From: Cheiracanthium punctorium
Taxonomy: Eukaryota; Arthropoda; Arachnida; Araneae; Cheiracanthiidae
Length of the DNA: 64,000 bases
Reading direction: 5' to 3'
Assembly (NCBI GenBank): GCA_038373885.1
Contig: JAWZYV010000169.1
Coordinates: forward strand, 744,001-808,000
Shown here one piece after another: positions 49,380 through 60,645 of this stretch. The translations under genes were made by a program, and so were the position numbers. The notes under the pieces are model-generated. The model ran no database searches. It had not been told where the DNA came from and saw only the letters and a list, made by a program, of their open reading frames with translations. How positions within the stretch are numbered: the first letter of the stretch is position 1; every line of letters begins with the position of its first letter.

Positions 49380-49560
49380 GAAGGTTTCACCCAGCAAACG
49401 CACACGTGGTGGCAGAGCACCTTGCCTGTGGCAGGCTGCCTTTGCAGGCAATGCCAGGGCGGCATTCTAGTAGAAAGCAACAGAATAATAACTAAAGTGG
49501 TCGACCGCAAAGTACTTGGCCGGCAGTCTGGTAAGGCTGTAGCACCCATTTTTTGTATTA
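49380..49560 (-). repeat. GC-rich island, probable repeat fragment
   Basis: A short stretch of balanced composition in AT-rich DNA. Its minus strand is open with a Cys/Pro/Arg-rich peptide (DCRPSTLRSTTLV, MPPWHCLQRQPATGKVLCHH) that fits no domain I know. GCAGGCTGCC and TTGCAGGCAATGCC are internally repetitive. It looks like a piece of an interspersed repeat rather than a gene. Confidence 0.35.
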
Positions 49561-51737
49561 CTGGCAAATTCACGATGTTTTGGTTGCTTTAGCCTCATTA
49601 ACTTTCCTCAAGTTTTAATCCATGGAATATTACGCATGTCATTTTAAAAGTGTTATCTAAAAGTGTCGTCCATTACGATTTAAAAACAAACCATTCAGAA
49701 TATAGCCGATGACATCTTTAACCTATCAATCATCATATCGTTTTAATTATTTTAATCTCAAGAAATATTCCCTGAAGGTATCTCGGAGCTAAAATAATCT
49801 CGGAGCTAAATAAATAACACAATTTTCCTCTTTTATAGTCTATTAGAGTGAGTTTATCGGCCTTAAAAATACGAAAAACCGCTAAACACCGAAAAACTGG
49901 TGGCTGTACAGATTTTTTAAATTGACAATATTGTTTTCCCAGTATTTTTGTACGCATTGGTTCAAATTTTCGAGTTGATCAGTCCAACGGTGAAAATTTT
50001 CATGCCATTTGAACCAAAAACGGGCAAGTGTTAATATTTTAAAGTACAATTGGAAATGTTTTATATGTATATATATAATTTAAAACTTCTATATTTTCGC
50101 CCTTTTATTTGTTGTCCATTTTATTTATCGTCACTTTCAGCTCTTCTTCAATATATACACCAGTATTTGAACTTCATTGTTAGAGTCTATAATTTATATT
50201 GCTAAGACCCGCAATGTGAATCATTTCTCAAAAGACAGATGTTACATTCTTACGAAAGAAAATATACCAAATACATAGTTAGTGCTCGTTGATTACTTCT
50301 ATATGTTCTATCCAAACACCTCCGGTTTGAACTTGATCACTTTGCGCATGCAGAAATCACACAATCAATCATAAATTACAATATAAAGTTATTTAGAACG
50401 CGATCAACGGATTACAATAAATAATATAATCAAATGATCAGGAGATCCTAAATAAGACCAATACACATCCTAGTACTAATCAGATAAACTAATCGTATAA
50501 ACATTATACTGATTAAATACTATTCATATTTAATGTTCAATCAATGGATAAAATGAAATAAGACAGTATCAGGAAATGAACCATAATTAAATCCGTGACA
50601 TTTAGATAAATTTCATATCTTCAACGAAAAAAATTTCTCCGATGAGAAGGCCTATTTACTTCTTGCCTCTTCTACTTCTGCAACACGATTGACTGATTGG
50701 GAAATACCCAAGCTGTGGAGTTCAACTCTGTTTTATGAATTGTTTCCATAGTTACCATTCATGATAAGTCAGCGGAAGGAAAATACATCAATATACTTCG
50801 TATGTTGGAGAAAAAGAGCAATTTTGTTGATGAATGGGAATATTTCCTTGCACGATTTGAATTTGTATTAATTACAGTAGAATATGTTTAATCTCTATCA
50901 AAGAATGTATATTAACACAGTTTTCGTGCGTCATGGGGAAATTAAGCTTGAAATGAAAGCAAAGAACAGGTTGGCTCTAATTGAAGAATATTCGGGCGAA
51001 AAAAGCAGTGGAAATAACTTACTGGATGAAAAATAGGACAATTGGGATGAAAAGACCTTGTGACGTTGTCCGAATAATTACGAACAATTAGTAGTTAGGC
51101 ATATGTGATGCTCTCTTTTTCTTACCCCTCAGTACTCGAATCTCTCCCATAACGTAAAGTCTTCGACGTAAAGTCTCTATCGTAAAGTCTTCGACAAGAA
51201 GCTATAGCTTTTTGATAATGTGTAGCTCTGACGGTATAGAAAGAATATATTTCTGAGTGTTTCAAGGGCTCTTTAGAAATAGACACTTTAGCGACTCGAG
51301 GAATCTCATAACTTTCGAACACTGTCTTCAAACAACCCGAGTGATCGAAATCCACTTGAGATTCCATCCCAGAGCCGAGATCAGCAGCTCAAGGCAGAAG
51401 AGATCGGTTTCTGACAGTGACCAGTGCAGAGGTACCTTTCCTTTGGTGTTTGGCCTGTGAAGGCTGATTTGCGAACCCAACCATCTAACATATTGTAAAT
51501 TGCAACTCCATTTTATGTGTTGTATGTGCCGACTAATAAAGTGTTTTGTGTGAGTAAAAGGGCTCCATCTCTTTATTTATGACGCCACAACTATTTAACG
51601 ACCCTGTGTCAGAACCGAGCTTGGATAAGAATTCTGTAATTTTCTATCGTGTTCGGATCTGGCTCATGAGCAGGGTTCGAAAACACCTGAAAATATCCCT
51701 TGGCCACTAGTTTTTAAAAAAATTAACTTATTCAACA
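49561..51737. other. Spacer, possible decayed retroelement part
   Basis: No gene recognised. 51260-51640 is less AT-rich, with AATAAAGTGTTTTGTGTGAG near 51535 and GACGCCACAACTATTTAACG soon after, which recalls an LTR end with a polyadenylation signal. No reverse transcriptase, gag or second LTR is seen, so this is only a suggestion. Confidence 0.3.
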
Positions 51738-51925
51738 TACATAGTGTTTTAAAATTAAAGGAACAACTTCTAGGAGGGGTAAGTTACACCAAGACGGTTC
51801 TAAATCACATAGCGATGTGGGAAGAAGAGTTCCAGTAATAGTGAACTTTTGACCACAGTTTTTCAAAAACTAAAGCATCTTTCAACGATTGCTCTTGATA
51901 AAAAATCTAATGTGTACAGCACAGG
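51738..51925. repeat. MITE end fragment (GGAACAACTTCTAGGAGG family)
   Basis: Starts TACATAGTGTTTTAAAATTA and matches 53905-54070 closely (AAAGGAACAACTTCTAGGAG, then CAGTTTTTCAAAAACTAAAG, then TTGCTCTTGATAAAAAAT). Its start corresponds to the inverted end at 54314. It is truncated at the right. Confidence 0.7.
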
Positions 51926-52059
51926 ACTTCCTTGAACGTCTATTAAATCAAAAATATTTTCGACGCACTTCATCTAAACTTATTTGTTTGAAAGAGATAA
52001 AATATCAGTAATAGTAAGGTTTAGCGATTTCTAGCCAAATATTTCGATATCGCCAAGCT

Positions 52060-52860
52060 GAGTTCAGTTTGAAAGATTTCCTTCTGACACTTTATTTGGC
52101 GATATTTCACCAAAAGCCGACAAGCTTGAGATAGTTTGCGAGATTTTGGGGATAGACCCATTGACCACAGGCTTTCAATGAATTGAATGCATCCATACAC
52201 CTCAATGTATTTAAAGTCATTTGGCTCACACTGTAAATAAAATGACAGTCGATTGCTGTCAAAAAATATATTGAAATCAGTTAGATATTACAATATTCTA
52301 AATACAAATGTTCAAAATTCTACGGGTTAAAGTTTTATAGTTATACAAAATACGAAATAATTTTTGGCGACAAATTTGGCGATATTTCGTCCAAACTCGT
52401 CAATGTCAACGATATATCGCGAGATTTGGAGCATGGACCAAACAATGACAGATTATTGTCAAATTTGGCGATATTTCGCGAAAACGCGCCAAAAACGACG
52501 ACAAATGACGATACTTTGGGCATGGACCAAATGACTGACTATCGCCAAATTTGGCGATATTTATTTCGACAAAACTCGCCAAGGTCGACGACAGACGGCG
52601 AGATTTTGGGGATGGACCAAACAATGACTATCTACAGTTGTATTATATTGAAGATGTCCATAGACATTAAAGTACTGAAATTCTTTTCGGTGGTCCCGTA
52701 AATAAACTCTCCAGTAGATTGGAACCAAAAATAGAGATGCGCAACTAGATGTTACAACAATCTTATATATGACATTTCATAATACTTTTTGAGATTTCAG
52801 AGTTAAATACGCACACACGTACACCAAAAGTCGCCAAGCTTGGCAATTTTGGCGTAGTTC
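52060..52860. repeat. TTTGGCGA palindrome minisatellite
   Basis: A ~90-bp unit repeats with ATGGACCAAA at 52433, 52522 and 52612. Each unit carries a copy or variant of TCGCCAAATTTGGCGATATT; 52540-52559 is a perfect 20-bp palindrome. A more diverged unit lies at about 52085-52165 (TTATTTGGCGATATTTCACC) and a shorter one at 52828-52856 (GTCGCCAAGCTTGGC). There is no coding capacity. Confidence 0.8.
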
Positions 52861-53460
52861 TTGAGGGTGGCACGTGACAGTGGTCGGAACATTACCTAAC
52901 TTATGTGGTAGAACGGTATTGTGCTTGAAATGGATGAATGCCTCTAAAATTGCCATTGACCGTAATGTATTGGAAATCTTTTGAGTGTTCCTGTAGCAAA
53001 ACTATAAATGATAAAGACACTTTTTTTAATGGAGAAATTCATTTTGTAACTCTTAACAGCATATATCACATCTGAGTCGTTTGAAATAACCCAATACCAC
53101 TACGCTGTAATGAATTTCGGCCCATAGAGCTAATGTAAGTAGAATCTTTTGAGCCGCCCTGTAGAGAAAATATGCAGTCGAATCGAACCGAAAGGTGAGG
53201 TGCACATCTAGATGTTACAACTATCCAAAATATGAAGTTTCGACATTCTACGCCTAATAGTTTTTGAGATATGCGAGTTTAATGAATTTCGGCCCATAGA
53301 GCGTAATGTATCTCGAATCTTTTGGGCGGTCCTGTACATAAACTATCCATTCGATTGCGACCAAAAGGGGAGGTGCACAACTAGATCATAGAACAATCCT
53401 AAATATCAAATCGCAACATTCTAAGACTAATAGTTTTTGAGATATTCGAGTTACATACAT
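52660..53460. repeat. ~172-bp tandem repeat units
   Basis: GAATTTCGGCCCATAGAGC starts units at 53112 and 53284 (offset 172). Both contain GAGGTGCACA-CTAGAT and end in TAATAGTTTTTGAGATAT. An earlier, more diverged unit is at 52660-52806 (GATGCGCAACTAGATGTTAC), and a partial one at about 52940-53020. It ends at ACATACATACATACG. Confidence 0.75.
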
Positions 53461-53464
53461 ACAT

Positions 53465-53744
53465 ACGTGGTAACTCGCGTGGTAACACACTAATAGTGTG
53501 TTTTTGCAACATTCCTATCGTGCAGACGGCATGAAAAAACTGGCCACTGTGGACTCGCCGCTGGCCAAAATGAGTTGCAGACGGGTTTATATACTCGTGC
53601 ATGCTAGCGTACGATGAGATGCATCGAAAAAATTCTTTAAATTAAATTTAGAGGTAGTCAAAATCGGTTTTTTCGTCGAAATTTGGCCCCCAAAATTTTT
53701 CGGGATCACATTACTTCCTTATACTACGTACAAGGAAGTAAAAA
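53465..53744. repeat. Repeat edge with ACTTCCTT hairpin
   Basis: After the 172-bp units comes unique-looking sequence, then TTACTTCCTT (53711-53720) and AAGGAAGTAA (53732-53741), a perfect 10-bp stem around an 11-nt loop. It probably forms the terminus of the repeat element that carries the tandem units; the opposite terminus was not found. Confidence 0.4.
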
Positions 53745-54316
53745 TGTTAATCCAGAACTTTATTTTTTCACTACATTGATGAAACTGCCGTAGGAGGGCC
53801 CATTGTTTATGAAACCTGTTTAAGAATACTAAACGCACACTTAACGGTACTACAAAAGTGATTTATTATCATTTGAAATTAAAGGAGCATGATTTTTTAA
53901 AGGATAATGATCTTTTAAAATTAAAGGAACAACTTCTAGGAGGGATAGGTTACACCAAAACGGTTCAGAATCACATAAATGTGTGGGAGGAAGAGTTCAA
54001 GTAATAGTGAATTTTTCAACCACAGTTTTTCAAAAACTAAAGCATCTTTCACAGATTGCTCTTGATAAAAAATGTTAATTCAGAATTTTATTTTTTCACT
54101 ACATTGATGAAACTGCTGTAGGAGAGCCCATTGTTTATTAAACTTGTGTTTAAGAATATTAGACACGCACTTCAACATTTCTACCAAAGTGATTATTAAT
54201 AGGTAGTATATGGAAGACAAAACCTTTCCGACCCCACCCCGTGTGATTCTGAACCGTTTCGGTATAACTTACACCACCTAGAAGTTTGTTCCTCTAATTT
54301 TGAAACACCCTGTATA
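53745..54316. mobile_element. MITE with inverted ends and duplicated interior
   Basis: The segment at about 53905-54070 (AAATTAAAGGAACAACTTCT) and the inverted end 54228-54314 (AGAAGTTTGTTCCTCTAATT) are opposite termini; the right one ends ACACCCTGTA. An interior block starting GTTAAT-CAGAA-TTTATTTTTTCACT appears at 53745 and again at 54074, so a second partial copy precedes the element. No transposase is present. TA at the end fits mariner-type insertion. Confidence 0.65.
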
Positions 54317-57019
54317 AGTGGCTCCTAAAAATGTTTGCTGTCTAATAAGATTTTGCAACTTTTGTCAATCCCTGCTCACATGAGGTATATCCCATTTTTT
54401 TAGCGTACCTTTTTAAAACAGATTTTTTAAAAAAATAATTCTATTCTTGGGAGAAATAAACGTATTTATTGCTTAAAATACAAAAGATTTTGGAGGCTTT
54501 TTTCTTGTACGAAACTACTGTCGGGATATTTCAGATCGATGATTTATCGGTTAGTTACCTATAAGATAGGACATCTATTTATATTAATGGATGGGGGAAT
54601 AGACGAAACATTTTGGGGGAATAGACGAAATTAAAATACTTTCACTTCATTTCATTCCAGTCAGCATCACTTACTATATTCTTTCGTTAAGTAATTAACC
54701 TTTGTTATGCCCCCAGGCAGAACGAAATTCGAACTCATCTCTCTTAACGCCTTTATCCATACAAAAATATCGTTTAGAATTTTATAAGAGCTTCATATAT
54801 CTGTGGTCCTGTTTTCTATAGACTCGTAGAAACTTTTTCGTATGAGAATGATTGGATGGTGTAGAAATCAGGCAGTCAATATGAAGTTAGTGATTATAAT
54901 AACAAAATAGTTCCGACAAACGCAGGTTGGAAACTAGTCTCATCAACATAAATGATAAAGACACGGTTTAAGACAGAGGAATGTTTCATGACGGCACAAA
55001 AAAAAAGAGAGAATGAGGTATCGATGATTAACTCCTTTATTAAATCCCCATACAAAACCCTTAATTGGTTAAAATTTTATGACGCAACATTTTACATTAT
55101 AGCTAATGACTTTTAAATATGGTCTTAAATCGTGTCTTAAAAATAATGATATCAAATTTTGAGTGAATCCCTGGTGTGACTTTGTAAGATTTAATTTTTT
55201 AATTCCATTACAATTACACTTGTATTATTTATTTTCTACAGAAGATTTACACATTCAAGCGATGCTATTAATTATCAAATACACTGCCAAATATATCACA
55301 TTTTCACTGAGCCTATCATATGTATTCAAATGAATTTATTTCAATAATTTGATTTATCTTTTGCGTCACGCTATCCAAAAGGGCAAACGAAATTTGCATA
55401 AGTGTTTTCTTCGTAATGCACTATGTATTTGCATACAGCACACTTAATTTGGATACTATGACACAAATTAACAAGGGTGCTACCAGGAATAGAAGTAATT
55501 TTGTACGTATTCTTCCTCCCAAACCCATTGGCAGTGTTCGTGTCTGCTAATAACGGCCTCAGTTGAGCTTATTTTAGTGTTAATACACGGGAGTTAAATA
55601 GTTCCCTCTTTACACTGGATTAAATTATAAAACGAGTTTTCCTGAATAAACGGGCGACGTCAGTCACCGATTTCAGCACCAATTAAAATCATATGTTAAT
55701 TTTTAAAAAATCGTTAGAGCAAATTCTGACATAAAAAGGGGACGCGAGCTTTCTGGCAAAGTTAGCTCTATATACAGAGAGTCGCAGTTGGTTGGACGGC
55801 TGGTTGGTTGGTGTATTTTGCGTCACTCGTAGAACTGTTGTTTTCCATGACTTCTTTACACTCACTTTACCTTACAGAAATGCAGGGCCAGCATAAGAGC
55901 AAAATGATGTTCATACAAGTATGAGTGTTGGCAGCCCTTACAACAAAAACCCGCAAAAACTGGTACCAAAAACTCTTGAAACGATAACAAATTTTTTATC
56001 AGCTATCTGAAATTTCGGACTCTTCACAAATATCTCCATATTATAAAAAAGGCAACTGTTGTGAGACTGCATGAAAATAATGTTTTATTGTCTCTTATAA
56101 AAGGTGCAGGATTAAGTCAAAGTATGCTATTTTGCTTAGGCACTTACCTCACCTTACTTTACATTAATAATGGTAAGAAAATGTTCAAACTTTTTAAAAA
56201 CTTTTTCATATACTTTTCTAAGAAAAGAGCATCCGTGTGTGTGTAACTATAACTTGATAGAGTAAAAAAAAAAAAAAAACAAGAAACGATATCACAGAAA
56301 TTGATTAAAATAATCTGTATTAATACACTTAGTAGTCGACCTTCCCAACTTAAGCGGCCGATAAGGGTCTAATTACATCGGCATTTTTTATATAAAAAAA
56401 TTCAGGGTTGTTTGGTCTTTCTCGCGAAAGAGTAGGCCTTAGATTTGTTTTTATTAGCTTTAATTTTGAAAAACTGAAGTGGGGATGCAGCAATGCTTTT
56501 CTGTGGAAGGGCTGATTAAAATCATGTTACAGCATGTTCTGTGTCTCTGTGAGTAACTATTCGAGACTAATTACTTACTAACTAAAATATTTTTTTTTCT
56601 TTTAATCTGCCATACTTCCTATATTACTTTGGTAAACTTTGTCTTTGAATTAATAAAAATAAAAATTTGGCACATGCTACATCAGTTTCATACGGAGGCT
56701 TTTTTTGAAAATACATTTGATTTTCCTGAATTATTTATTTATTACTTAAATCGACGGAGCATCTCAATTTAAATCTTTATAGATTTTTTTTTTATATCAA
56801 TCGATTTTTTATGACCCGATAGGCATTTCCCAGAAGAATGAAGTTAACACGTCCACTGTTTTTCTCGTAAAAAAGTCCCATATATATACCTCCAAATCGA
56901 AGTACCCTAAATTAAGCTGTTTTCTCTCAATTGTTGTCTCAACATAATACGATATTAATTATATGCAATGTATTATGTTATCTCAACTGTTATATTAAGT
57001 TATCTTTCATTCCGGATTC
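54317..57019. other. AT-rich spacer
   Basis: No gene recognised. Only short featureless frames (for example 56061-56246). Confidence 0.4.
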
Positions 57020-57400
57020 GCCTTGTCACTAAACTACGTTCACGTAAGGACAAGGAAAGTGAAGCAGCACAGACTTGGCCAGTGCTTGGGAGGGTGAATA
57101 TCTCTCTCGGCTGGGCTGCTCTGGGACCGTGCACGCTAATGGAAGGTGGTGCAAGTAAAAATGACTCCAATGCCATTCATGTTCAAACGGTACCTCTGGG
57201 GGTGCTGATTTCAAGTGATAGGACTCTCATCTGGAATTGGCTCAAAATTAAGAGACCCTGAGCAAAGTCGAACTTGGGGCTCATTAAATGGAAGCCTCTC
57301 CTTTTCGCTCTTCCCCGTCCTAAATGGAGGATCTGGCCTCGTTCCGCGGTTGCCAGATGGTACTAGGAATAATCCCAACACTGGAAAAGCTCCCGACTTA
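57020..57400. other. GC-richer island of unknown nature
   Basis: About 380 bp of near-balanced composition between AT-rich flanks. Open frames occur on both strands (56968-57261 plus, 57029-57214 minus), but none shows a domain and none has clear splice sites. A non-coding exon, a retroposed transcript piece or a repeat fragment are all possible. Confidence 0.35.
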
Positions 57401-58808
57401 CATTAGAAAACTGATAGGAAAAAAAGCCATGTTCAATTAGTAAACACAAAAAAAGATAAAAGGGACAGTAGAAAATGACGCAGATATACATTTAGAAGTA
57501 AATCTCATTATATTTTAAAAAATCCTATATGAAAGTGGGGTAGTTAAATTATTGAATCTTTCTCCGGATAACTTTAACGGGACCATTTATTCATAATCAA
57601 CCTCCAGGATAAGAAACTTATCCTGCTTTAGATCTTAAATTTATCTGTCATGAGATTTTTGATTTGTGGAGAACAATTATCGGAATTAAATACTACGACT
57701 GAATATAAATATTAGGAAACAAAGAGGGAAAATAACTGCCTTTATGTTTCTGTATCTACTCCAAAATATTTTCTTATTTGGTACATTTTTTTTTTGTTTT
57801 GTTTTCTTGAAAAATGCTTTTGTAAGATACTATATAAGTAAAATATTTTGCACGAACACTGTACTTTAAACCCCTCTTTCAAGTTCCTTGCAATGACATA
57901 GTTACAAAAATAATGTAAGTACAATAAATATTACATGCAATAAGACTTTGTCGTAGAAAGTGTCACTTTTGTCCGATCAAATTCTCCTTATATTTCCTTA
58001 AATACGTGAAGATTAGACTGACACAGCGTGACTTTAGAATGAAAAAAATAGAGTAACCGGAGGTTATCGCAGCCCAAGTATGACTTCAGGCAAAAGAAAT
58101 TCTGTCTGCAATATAAAATTCTTCGAGATTTTTCAATTTTATGTTTCCGGTGAAGCAAGAAATTCTAAAATTGCTTTATGTTTACATCCCTGGAAGTATT
58201 GAGAAACGTACAATTTCATTGAAAACTTTTGAAATAACACTCCAACGTAAATGTACTTTGTATTTGCTATAATACACTAAATCTATAGCATAAGCTGTAA
58301 TATTATTAGTTTATTCGTTATAAAATGTATAGCAATTTCAATATTTTAAATCACTTTATATTCTGATATGTTTTTTAATTTCAATATGATATTATGCATA
58401 TCATTAATATTATAAAATAAATGATTGCAATTAGTAATAATAAATAATAATATTTTTAAGCATTTAACAAATATGTATTTGCTTACACATGTTTTTGAAA
58501 TTCCTGTCTCGCTATGTATAATTGTCAACGTATTTTAAATTACCTTCCACGTCTTCAGTTAGATTCTGATACTATTTATTCATTATTAGTTTTAATTTTT
58601 ATCAGTTTCACGTCTTAATAACCTTAAACATTTTTCAAGTAAAAAAGAAAAATAATTAATAATTATATACAAATTACTAAATAAGTAAAAACTTAATTTG
58701 AAATGAGCTTCTTTAGTAAAAATGTTCTACTAATAAAACTTCGTGTTCATATCGCATGCGAACATTGGAAAAGTTTTAAAAATTCCTTTAATATAAAAGA
58801 ATAGAATT
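57401..58808. other. AT-rich spacer
   Basis: No gene or repeat boundary recognised. Confidence 0.4.
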
Positions 58809-58810
58809 TA

Positions 58811-60180
58811 CCGGGTGATCCAAAAGTCAGGAAAAACGAATAATTCGAAAACTAATGAAGATACAAATATACGGTTTGCACCAAACGGATGGATAAAGCA
58901 CCGGGTTTTGTGTTGCAACGAAACGAAAATAATTCTCTTGGTGTCCAGCAGATGGCGCTGTCGTATTTCTGATATAGGGTAATGCAAAGCGACAAGCGAT
59001 ATAAAAGGGAGCAACTGGAGCAGGTAATGGTAGTCGAAGCTAATGCGCATGGAAATGCTGTCCAAAGTTGAGAAAGCCCTCTTACTCAAACTTTATTATA
59101 AGAATGCAGAAAGTGCCACAGCGGCATTGCGAGCTTTTGCTACATGAAGGGCATGCGAGGCAGAAAAGGACCAATAACGCCTTCTGTATTGGTCAAAATG
59201 ATGAAGAAATTTGAATCTACCGGATCTTTGGCGTCACGTGCAAGAAGTGGTCGTCCCTCAAGAGCCGCTGCTGTTGTCACGACAGCGATTTCTGCACATG
59301 GGGAGAGCAGTGCCCGAGAAGTTTCAAGGCAGACAGGAGTGTCGTACGGAAGTGTGTGGAGAGCACTGCGAATAACTCTGAAACGGTATCCCTATAAGTT
59401 GCAACATAACCAAGAACTGAAACCTCCTGACTTCGACTCTCGTCGAGATTTTGCCAATTGGGTATTCAATAAATTGAAGAGCAGCACAACTGGCTTCACA
59501 CTGTGCTTTGGACAGATGAGGCGTATTTCACACTTTCTGGCGCTGTTAGCACCCACAATTGTCGAGTGTGGACCACAGAAAATCCACATGCATTTGTTGA
59601 GGTACCCTTGACACAGCCTAAAGTGACAGTCTGGTGTGGCTTCACTGCTGATTTCATTATTGGTCCATTTTTTTTCGATGAAGTCACACAGACGAGTTTC
59701 AAAACAGCTTCTGTCACTGGTCAGCGATATGCAACACTGTTACAGAACAACATTATTCCTGAACTGCAAGAGCGACAGGCACTTCAAAAAGTCACCTTTA
59801 TGAAAGATGGAGCACCACCTTATATTGCTCTGCCTGTGAAACATCTGCTACACTCAACATTTGGGGAGGATCGCATTATCAGTCGCTGCTTTAATCAATC
59901 ATGGTCTCCAAGATTTCCCGATCTTACGCCTTGTGACTTTTGGCTGTGGGGATTCTTGAAGTCAAAAGTGTACCACGACCAACCGGCATCACTAGCAGCA
60001 CTGCAAGCACTTGTTTGAAAATGTTATATGGTGTTAAGATTGTATGCCTCTACATCCCAAAAAAATATCATCTTGGCTTTCTGCTCGGAGGCTGAGCAAA
60101 AAATTATTAAATTTTCATGTGAATTTTCTTATGTTGGGTCTAGTAATAACTTTTAATGAGCGCGAAAAAGAAATGAATAT
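58811..60180 (+). mobile_element. Tc1/mariner-superfamily transposon, right end missing
   Basis: After TA (58809-58810) the left end reads CCGGGTGATCCAAAAGTCAG, a mariner-type terminus. About 230 bp of leader precedes a broken transposase gene (59043-60018). No inverse of the left end is found after the gene; a different mariner relic begins by about 60195, so the right end has been lost. Confidence 0.75.
59043..60018 (+). pseudogene. DUF4817-type DDE transposase with two frameshifts
   Basis: Three frames must be joined. From ATG 59043: SKVEKALLLKLYYKNAESAT, the N-terminal helix-turn-helix seen in DUF4817 proteins. A 1-bp loss near 59135 shifts to the frame with GRKGPITPSVLVKMMKKFES, GRPSRAAAVV and SREVSRQTGVSYGSVWRALR-like helices. 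A second 1-bp loss near 59469-59474 shifts to the frame with LWTDEAYFTL (first catalytic Asp), FMKDGAPPYI (second) and TPCDFWLWGF (third acidic position). The spacing between the last two is 42 residues, wider than the DD34D of classical mariners. The frame stops early at 60016-60018 after ALQALV. It is clearly inactive. Confidence 0.85.
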
Positions 60181-60194
60181 GCAATAACGCCTTT

Positions 60195-60645
60195 ATTTCT
60201 CAAACAAATGGTATGGAACAAATTGACAGGCTGCAAACCTCTGCCAGTAAATGGACGTTTACGATCAGTCGCAACAATGTTTATTTATAGTGTTCAGCAA
60301 TTATACTTTCGCAAGGCTCCAGTAGTTTCTAATGTAGTACACTCTTCATATCCCTCCCGACAATGGAAGACCTCATGTTACAAAATCGGCCAATTGCATA
60401 AAGTTTGTCTGGGACGTTTTGGACCACCCGGCGTATAGCCCTGACACAGCTCATTCGGGCTGTCATTTATTTCGGTCAATGAACAATACCTTGTCTTCTG
60501 CACACTTCCCCATAGAGTCGAAGTACGATAATCCATTGATGACTTCATCAAATCAAAAGGCGAATCCTTCTCAGCTGTTGGCATCCGTGGTCTACCTGGC
60601 CGTTTGCGGTGGCTGGAGGAAAATAATGGAGATTGACGATTAAAG
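60195..60645 (+). pseudogene. Mariner (DD34D-type) transposase, C-terminal relic
   Basis: About 60218-60290 reads EQIDRLQTSASKWTFTISRN, like the pre-catalytic region of mariner transposases. After a degraded stretch, from about 60403 the frame reads FVWDVLDHPAYSPDTAHSGC, then HLFRSMNNTLSS, then WRKIMEIDD to a TAA at 60641-60643. The expected catalytic motif is YSPDLAPSDYHLF; here the Asp position reads SGC, so the catalytic Asp is gone. Several stops and frame changes lie between. It is a separate element from the one ending just upstream. Confidence 0.8.

Noticed and set aside
51260..51640. LTR retrotransposon end
   Set aside because: Only an AATAAA and a vague primer-site-like stretch; no second LTR and no gag or pol frames nearby.
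60415..60436. TTGGACCACCCGGCG as the right inverted end of the transposon at 58811
   Set aside because: It looks like the inverse of CCGGGTGATCCAAAA, but it reads in frame as VLDHPAYSPD, the catalytic-end motif of a different mariner transposase that continues to 60643.
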